From assembly GCA_937880065.1 (NCBI GenBank), contig CALFMA010000134.1, positions 1 to 7,117 on the forward strand: a stretch of DNA of 7,117 bases. The letters run 5' to 3'. A model generated the notes under the pieces. The model worked only from the letters and a program-made list of their open reading frames with translations, was not told the DNA's origin and ran no database searches. Position numbers and translations under genes: made by a program. This document shows positions 1 through 4,048 of this stretch, one piece after another. Every line of letters starts with the position of its first letter. The first letter of the stretch is position 1. This stretch comes from an uncultured Ruminococcus sp. Its GTDB lineage: Bacteria > Bacillota_A > Clostridia > Oscillospirales > Ruminococcaceae.

Positions 1-27
1 GTTGTAACTTCGAGATATTTTATTATC

Positions 28-61
28 AGTGCTGTCAGGATAATCCCTGACAGCACTTTTT
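28..61 (+). terminator. Intrinsic terminator of an upstream gene
   Basis: A perfect 12-bp stem (28-39 pairs with 46-57) with a 6-nt loop is followed by a T run at 57-61. It is oriented for + strand transcription, because the opposite side has no T run after the stem. A TAA at 5-7 could be the stop codon of the gene it serves, but the window shows too little of that gene to tell. Confidence 0.88.
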
Positions 62-220
62 AAGTATGACGGGACTACTCGATCTAATCCGGTCTATGGA
101 GTTGATGGGACACGGGATTATTGGGCGGAGTACAAAACTACGAGGATTTATTTTTATATCCACTTGTATATTGATGTAACAGCTTTTATTAAGCTGCCGA
201 AAAAATTTTTTAAAAACCTA
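62..220. other. Intergenic stretch with no convincing gene
   Basis: No ORF with a ribosome binding site lies here. A 37-codon ATG frame at 66-179 lacks a Shine-Dalgarno sequence. A second frame stays open from 44 to a TAA at 311-313 (89 codons) without a usable early start, and its first part reads like real protein (for example YDGTTRSNPVYGVDG). It may be a decayed gene fragment, but I cannot name a family. A small 6-bp hairpin (180-185 with 191-196) and an A/T tract at 201-216 lie just before the promoter. The A/T tract is well placed to act as an UP element. Confidence 0.4.
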
Positions 221-249
221 TTGACAAAGTGTAACATCAATGTTATAAT
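221..249 (+). promoter_or_regulatory. Strong sigma-A promoter of the gntR-ABC-CPBP operon
   Basis: The -35 TTGACA (221-226) and -10 TATAAT (244-249) are both perfect consensus and are separated by exactly 17 bp. A TG at 241-242 adds an extended -10 (TGTTATAAT). An A/T-rich tract at 201-216 precedes the -35 and could serve as an UP element. Transcription should begin near 256, giving a leader of roughly 78 nt before the first start codon. So strong a promoter on a transporter operon suggests that it is normally repressed. Confidence 0.9.
232..245. repeat. Small inverted repeat inside the promoter spacer
   Basis: TAACAT (232-237) and ATGTTA (240-245) form a 6-bp inverted repeat with a 2-bp centre, lying between the -35 and the -10 and touching the -10. 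It may be a second regulator site, or it may be chance in AT-rich DNA. Confidence 0.35.
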
Positions 250-273
250 TGTATACATAGAGATTATACAATT
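247..273. promoter_or_regulatory. Probable operator for the YtrA-type repressor
   Basis: A perfect 9-bp inverted repeat, AATTGTATA (247-255) and TATACAATT (265-273), is separated by 9 bp. It overlaps the end of the -10 and covers the predicted transcription start, an ideal position for repression. Read by its inner bases it has the form GTA-N13-TAC (251-253 and 267-269). The same half-site spacing is known for YtrA-type GntR operators (AGTGTA-N13-TACACT in Bacillus). The adjacent gene encodes such a regulator, so negative autoregulation is the natural inference. Confidence 0.75.
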
Positions 274-317
274 TATACTTGCGATGCTGTCCGGAAAGCT
301 TACAGGTATTTAATCCC

Positions 318-331
318 AAGGAGTGTACACT
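318..331 (+). promoter_or_regulatory. Ribosome binding site of gntR, overlapping a 10-bp palindrome
   Basis: AAGGAG (318-323) lies 10 nt before the ATG at 334 and fixes that start. It overlaps the perfect palindrome AGTGTACACT (322-331), which has the same half-site letters as the known YtrA box but no spacer. It could be a second protein contact or a coincidence. Confidence 0.6.
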
Positions 332-333
332 AA

Positions 334-708
334 ATGAATATTAACATCAGTAATGCAAACGGTGAGGCAATCTATATGCAGATTGTCAACCAGATTAAAA
401 CGCTGATACTCGAAGGTCAGATGAAAGAGGGCGAAATGCTGCCTTCTATGCGTAACCTCGCAGTAGAACTTCATATCAGCTTTATGACGACCAAACGTGC
501 CTATGAGGAACTTGAACGTGAGGGGTTTATCGAATCTTTTACAGGTAAAGGCTCTTTTGTAAAGGCGCAGAATCTTGAATTGTTCCGTGAAGAACAGATT
601 AAACAGATTGAGTCATTGCTTATGGAGGCAAGTGATAAAGCACGAAAAGCAGGACTTGATATGCAGGAACTTCACGAACTTCTCGATCTTGTAAATGAAG
701 GAGAATAG
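334..708 (+). CDS. GntR-family transcriptional repressor, YtrA subfamily
   Basis: A 124-residue DNA-binding regulator. Residues 9-77 form a winged helix-turn-helix with the GntR hallmark LPSMRNLAVEL (36-46), the recognition helix around MTTKRAYEELEREG (51-64) and the wing GKGSFV (71-76). Only about 47 mostly helical residues follow (78-124), so there is no FadR- or HutC-type ligand domain. That short tail is typical of the YtrA subfamily, where it serves dimerisation. YtrA-type regulators usually repress their own operon with a linked ABC transporter and respond to cell-envelope antibiotics or exported peptides. Here it is the first gene of such an operon, with a matching inverted repeat over the promoter. 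It starts at an ATG 10 nt after AAGGAG, and its 3' end carries the ribosome binding site of the next gene. The inducer is unknown. Confidence 0.93.
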   Translation: MNINISNANGEAIYMQIVNQIKTLILEGQMKEGEMLPSMRNLAVELHISFMTTKRAYEELEREGFIESFTGKGSFVKAQNLELFREEQIKQIESLLMEASDKARKAGLDMQELHELLDLVNEGE

Positions 709-710
709 TT

Positions 711-1592
711 ATGGCTAATTATGAAAACGCAATTGAAATTTCAGGCGTTACCAAAAAATACAGCGGTTTTACACTGGATAACATCAGCTTTAAAGTGCCG
801 AAAGGCTCTATTATGGGCTTTATCGGGCAAAATGGAGCAGGTAAAACAACTACTATACGCTCTTTGCTGAACCTCATTTCCATAGATAGCGGAGAAATAA
901 AGCTGTTGGGACTTGATTACCTGAAAAATGAACAGGAAATCAAAGAACGTATTGCCGTTGTTTTTGATGAACTTCCATTCCACGATGTTTTCAATGCAAA
1001 GGATATGGCTCGTATTTTTGAGGGAATTTATCCCAAGTGGAGCAATGCCGAATATAGTAGCTATTTAGAGCGTTTTAAGCTTCCCACAAAAAAGAAAATC
1101 GGCGAATTTTCAAAGGGTATGAAAATGAAGCTGCAAATTGCTTGTGCTTTGTCACATAGTGCGGAATTACTTGTAATGGACGAGGCTACAACAGGTCTTG
1201 ACCCTGTTGTTCGTGATGAAATACTCCATATCTTTATGGAATATTTACAGGACGGAGAACATTCAATCCTTATGTCATCGCATATCACCTCAGACCTTGA
1301 AAAAATAGCTGATACCGTTACATTTATTGATAAAGGAAAACTGCTTGTTTCGGGATGTAAAGACGAAATTCTCGAATCTCACGGTATTCTCAAATGCGAT
1401 AAAGGCGAAATTTCAAAAATTGCAGCCGAGGATATTGTAAGTATCCGTATGAACAGCTACGGTGCGGAAATTATGCTCAATAACCGACAGGAAGCGTCAT
1501 ATAAATACAGCGGTGCAATAGTTGACCCTGCAAGCCTTGATGATATTATGCTTTATTATGTTCACAGCGGCGAAAGGGAGTGGTCATTATGA
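711..1592 (+). CDS. ABC transporter ATP-binding protein (antibiotic/peptide export type)
   Basis: A 293-residue cytoplasmic ATPase that powers the permease encoded next. The motifs are in order: Walker A GQNGAGKTT (39-47), signature FSKGMKMKLQ (133-142), Walker B LLVMDE (153-158), D-loop TGLDP (161-165) and switch His191 in SSH. The Q-loop region reads VVFDELPF (83-90), so the usual Gln is missing, and the signature is SKGM rather than SGGQ. Both variants are, from family knowledge, seen in YtrB/BcrA-like ATPases, so they do not imply inactivity. About 70 residues follow the nucleotide-binding core, as in that group. AAGGAG at 698-703, inside the end of the regulator gene, sets the start. The gene is 2 bp from its upstream neighbour and overlaps the permease gene by ATGA, pointing to translational coupling. 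The substrate cannot be deduced. Confidence 0.93.
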   Translation: MANYENAIEISGVTKKYSGFTLDNISFKVPKGSIMGFIGQNGAGKTTTIRSLLNLISIDSGEIKLLGLDYLKNEQEIKERIAVVFDELPFHDVFNAKDMARIFEGIYPKWSNAEYSSYLERFKLPTKKKIGEFSKGMKMKLQIACALSHSAELLVMDEATTGLDPVVRDEILHIFMEYLQDGEHSILMSSHITSDLEKIADTVTFIDKGKLLVSGCKDEILESHGILKCDKGEISKIAAEDIVSIRMNSYGAEIMLNNRQEASYKYSGAIVDPASLDDIMLYYVHSGEREWSL

Positions 1593-3139
1593 CAAAATTC
1601 CGTTCACTTTTTTTTCGTGAAATAAAGCTTAATAAAAAGACAAATATTATGATGATAATTCTGCTCATTGTTATGTCGGGATTTTATACAGTTGGAATTT
1701 ATTCAATAAAAAATGATCCCGAATCAGGCGAAACGGCAGAAAGTATAGTATTAATGTTATCATCAGTATTATCTATGCTTTGTTCAATGCCCGGAATAAT
1801 GCAAAACGAATCATTTAAGAAAGACATCAATGTAAACTGGCTCAGGTATTCCTATACACTTCCTGTAACTTCAAAGGACAGAGCAGCTGTTCAGGTTGTT
1901 TATAAAAACGGCGTATCCATTATCCTTATGTTGTTTTTCTATCTTCCTGTTATAGCGTTATATTGTCATATAGCGGAAACAGAATTTTTGGGAATTTATG
2001 TGATTATATACTTGTTAGTGTATGCGTCAATGATGCTTGTTGGATTTTTCTCCAATTGCTTTATATTGAGTGCAAGAAGCGAAGATGAGTATAAGAAACA
2101 GGGTTCTCGTTATCTTCTGACATCTTTGGTTGTTTTAATCATAGTTGCACTTATCTTTTACAAAAAAATAAGATCTGTTTTTAATAATAACGTCGGGATT
2201 GAGCTTGATAAGATTTATAATTTTATAAATGCAAGCTGGCTTATCTGGCTTATTCCTGTTCTTATTCTGCTTGTTTTTGCTGATTATCTTATTATAAAAA
2301 GCAAAATGAAAAGTGCATTTTCGGATATTTCCGTAAATAAAAAATCAGAAAAAACCACAGCTATCAGCGATACACACGATTATCCCACAGGCTTTTTCTA
2401 TAAAGAACTTAAACAAAATCGTATATCCATACTTATTACAATCGTTCAGCCTCTTTTAGTAACTGCATTATCATTTGGAATGATATATAGTGTTTCACTC
2501 AGTGAGGATATATCATTTAAATCTGCAATGGCAGACAGCGAGTGGGTGCTTTTACATTATATTTGTATAGCTCTTGGCGTGATTACTGCAAGTGGTTTTA
2601 TCATGAGCGTTTTCTCAGGAGATGACAATAAGCTCTGGGCATTCTTTGCCGCAAGTACTCCAAATGGTGTAAAGCGTTATATTTATAATAAGTATGTTCT
2701 TTGCTTTGCATTGACGGGAATTTATATGGTGATGTCGATTTTTTCGGAAAACCTTTATGATACAATAAGGTTTGTTGTTTCCGGTATGGAATCGGCAAGC
2801 ATAACAAATGTTTTTATTTTAATGTTCTTCATGCTGATTTTCTTTAATTCAATAGATATTCCTTTGATGATAAGATTTGGTCAGAGAAAAGGAAGTATTA
2901 TCAAAACAACTGCTACCCTTATAATTGCAACAGTCGGAGTTGTCATTTATGATAATATGCCTGACAAATATCAGGAGATATTTTTTAACGCTATTAACGG
3001 CGTTTTAAAAGGGCAGGCCAGTGATGAAATGCTTCTTATAACGCCGATTTGTATTCTGATATGTCTGGCTGCATATCCAATCTCCTATAATATATCCTGC
3101 AAACTGTTTATGAAGGGGGTAAATAACTATGACAAATAA
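1589..3139 (+). CDS. ABC-2 type permease, apparently a fused double-length protein
   Basis: A 516-residue integral membrane protein, the likely channel partner of the preceding ATPase. I chose the ATG at 1589 over an in-frame GTG at 1580, because the GTG lies within the ribosome binding site AAAGGGAG (1573-1580) while the ATG is 8 nt after it and overlaps the ATPase stop as ATGA. About twelve hydrophobic segments fall in two sets of six (around 20-40, 52-71, 107-127, 134-160, 177-190, 216-236, then 280-302, 320-342, 366-387, 404-425, 440-455, 483-504). The halves echo each other: FFREIKLNK (8-16) and FFYKELKQN (269-277), TLPVTSKDR (90-98) and STPNGVKRY (356-364), ARSEDEYKKQGS (162-173) and GQRKGSI (431-437), each about 261-268 residues apart. 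One chain may therefore do the work of an ABC-2 dimer. Sequence identity between the halves is low. The exported compound is unknown. Confidence 0.85.
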   Translation: MTKFRSLFFREIKLNKKTNIMMIILLIVMSGFYTVGIYSIKNDPESGETAESIVLMLSSVLSMLCSMPGIMQNESFKKDINVNWLRYSYTLPVTSKDRAAVQVVYKNGVSIILMLFFYLPVIALYCHIAETEFLGIYVIIYLLVYASMMLVGFFSNCFILSARSEDEYKKQGSRYLLTSLVVLIIVALIFYKKIRSVFNNNVGIELDKIYNFINASWLIWLIPVLILLVFADYLIIKSKMKSAFSDISVNKKSEKTTAISDTHDYPTGFFYKELKQNRISILITIVQPLLVTALSFGMIYSVSLSEDISFKSAMADSEWVLLHYICIALGVITASGFIMSVFSGDDNKLWAFFAASTPNGVKRYIYNKYVLCFALTGIYMVMSIFSENLYDTIRFVVSGMESASITNVFILMFFMLIFFNSIDIPLMIRFGQRKGSIIKTTATLIIATVGVVIYDNMPDKYQEIFFNAINGVLKGQASDEMLLITPICILICLAAYPISYNISCKLFMKGVNNYDK

Positions 3140-4001
3140 AAAAACAGAACTAAAACGGCTTATAATATTTCTATTTTTTGCATTTGCCATAAGCTGGATA
3201 CCTGCAATTATTTTCAATAAAACCCTTGGATATAACGATTGGTTTGAAACAAATAAATATCCTGTCCTTTTCTGGATAGGAGGATTTGCTCCCGCCCTTG
3301 CCAATGTTTTAACACGTGCAATCACAAAAGAGGGCTGGCACGACAGTATGCTCCACCTTAATTTAAAGGGAAATATAAAGTATTATGTGGCAGCATTTTT
3401 GATTGTTGTTGTTCTTGGAATAGCAGAGGGAATTACAACTACAATTATTTACGGAAACGGTGATTTTTCCGATATGGGAGCAGGCTTGAACGGTATTCAG
3501 ATTGCAGGAACTATATTGACAGTACTTGTTACTGTTCCGCTTCTGGCATTCAATACATTTGGTGAAGAATTCGGTTGGCGAGGATATATGAATCAGAAAA
3601 TGGAGCCTTTGCTTGGTACAACGGGAACTGTCATTGTCGGCGGTATTATATGGGGACTTTGGCACGCTGTACTTACGGTTGAGGGGCATAACTTCGGCAA
3701 GGATTACGACGGCTACCCATGGCTCGGTATTCTTCTTATGTGTATTTTCTGTACATATATGGGTATAGTTCTTATGTGGCTTACAAAAAAGACAGGCTCA
3801 ATTTATCCTGCCGCCATTATGCACGCTGCTAATAATAACGGCGGAGGAATTGTCGGTCAACTCTTTATAAGCGGTGTACCTGAAGATTTCTCTCCCGATA
3901 TTGCATATCGTGTAATTGTATCTATTCCGTCTATGCTCATCTGCTGTGTGTTCTTGGTACTTATGATAATAGACAAAAAAAGAAAAGCAAAAGCAAATTA
4001 A
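3129..4001 (+). CDS. CPBP family intramembrane metalloprotease (Abi/CAAX protease-like)
   Basis: A 290-residue polytopic membrane protein of the CPBP (CAAX protease and bacteriocin-processing) family. The three defining motifs are intact: EEFGWR (146-151, the EExxxR motif), WGLWH (175-179, the FxxxH-type motif with His179) and HAANN (232-236, HxxxN). These Glu and His residues form the intramembrane active site in the Rce1-type fold. Hydrophobic segments appear near 9-29, 47-63, 84-107, 126-142, 163-181, 198-217 and 262-281, and a basic tail (KKRKAKAN) ends the chain. It starts 11 bp before the permease stop, with GAAGGGGG at 3112-3119 as ribosome binding site. Bacterial members often sit beside bacteriocin or peptide exporters and act in self-immunity, so a role in immunity or in processing a membrane or exported peptide is likely. 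The true substrate is unknown, and no peptide precursor gene is visible nearby. Confidence 0.9.
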   Translation: MTNKKTELKRLIIFLFFAFAISWIPAIIFNKTLGYNDWFETNKYPVLFWIGGFAPALANVLTRAITKEGWHDSMLHLNLKGNIKYYVAAFLIVVVLGIAEGITTTIIYGNGDFSDMGAGLNGIQIAGTILTVLVTVPLLAFNTFGEEFGWRGYMNQKMEPLLGTTGTVIVGGIIWGLWHAVLTVEGHNFGKDYDGYPWLGILLMCIFCTYMGIVLMWLTKKTGSIYPAAIMHAANNNGGGIVGQLFISGVPEDFSPDIAYRVIVSIPSMLICCVFLVLMIIDKKRKAKAN

Positions 4002-4048
4002 AAATTATCCCCTATACCACGAAATAACGTGATATAGGGGATTTCTTT
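4000..4048. terminator. Bidirectional intrinsic terminator between convergent genes
   Basis: A long stem pairs 4007-4016 with 4033-4042 (10 bp), continues after one C/A mismatch with 4018-4021 against 4028-4031 (4 bp), and has a 6-nt loop. For + strand transcripts it is followed by a T-rich run (4042-4048, one C). For minus transcripts the complement of 4000-4004 supplies a T run. It ends both the transporter operon and the dockerin enzyme gene, whose stop codon (4047-4049) touches it. Confidence 0.9.

Noticed and set aside
66..179. 37-codon ATG frame directly after the first terminator
   Set aside because: It has no ribosome binding site, no promoter between the terminator and its ATG, and no recognisable features.
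1580..1588. GTG start for the permease three codons upstream
   Set aside because: The GTG sits in the ribosome binding site itself. The ATG at 1589 has correct spacing and the classical ATGA overlap.
3005..3325. 106-codon frame antisense to the permease/CPBP junction
   Set aside because: It lies opposite two well-supported membrane protein genes. There is no ribosome binding site or promoter, and its composition matches a reverse-complement shadow.
3363..3689. 108-codon antisense frame inside the CPBP gene
   Set aside because: It covers the conserved EExxxR and His motifs of the real gene and has no translation signals of its own.
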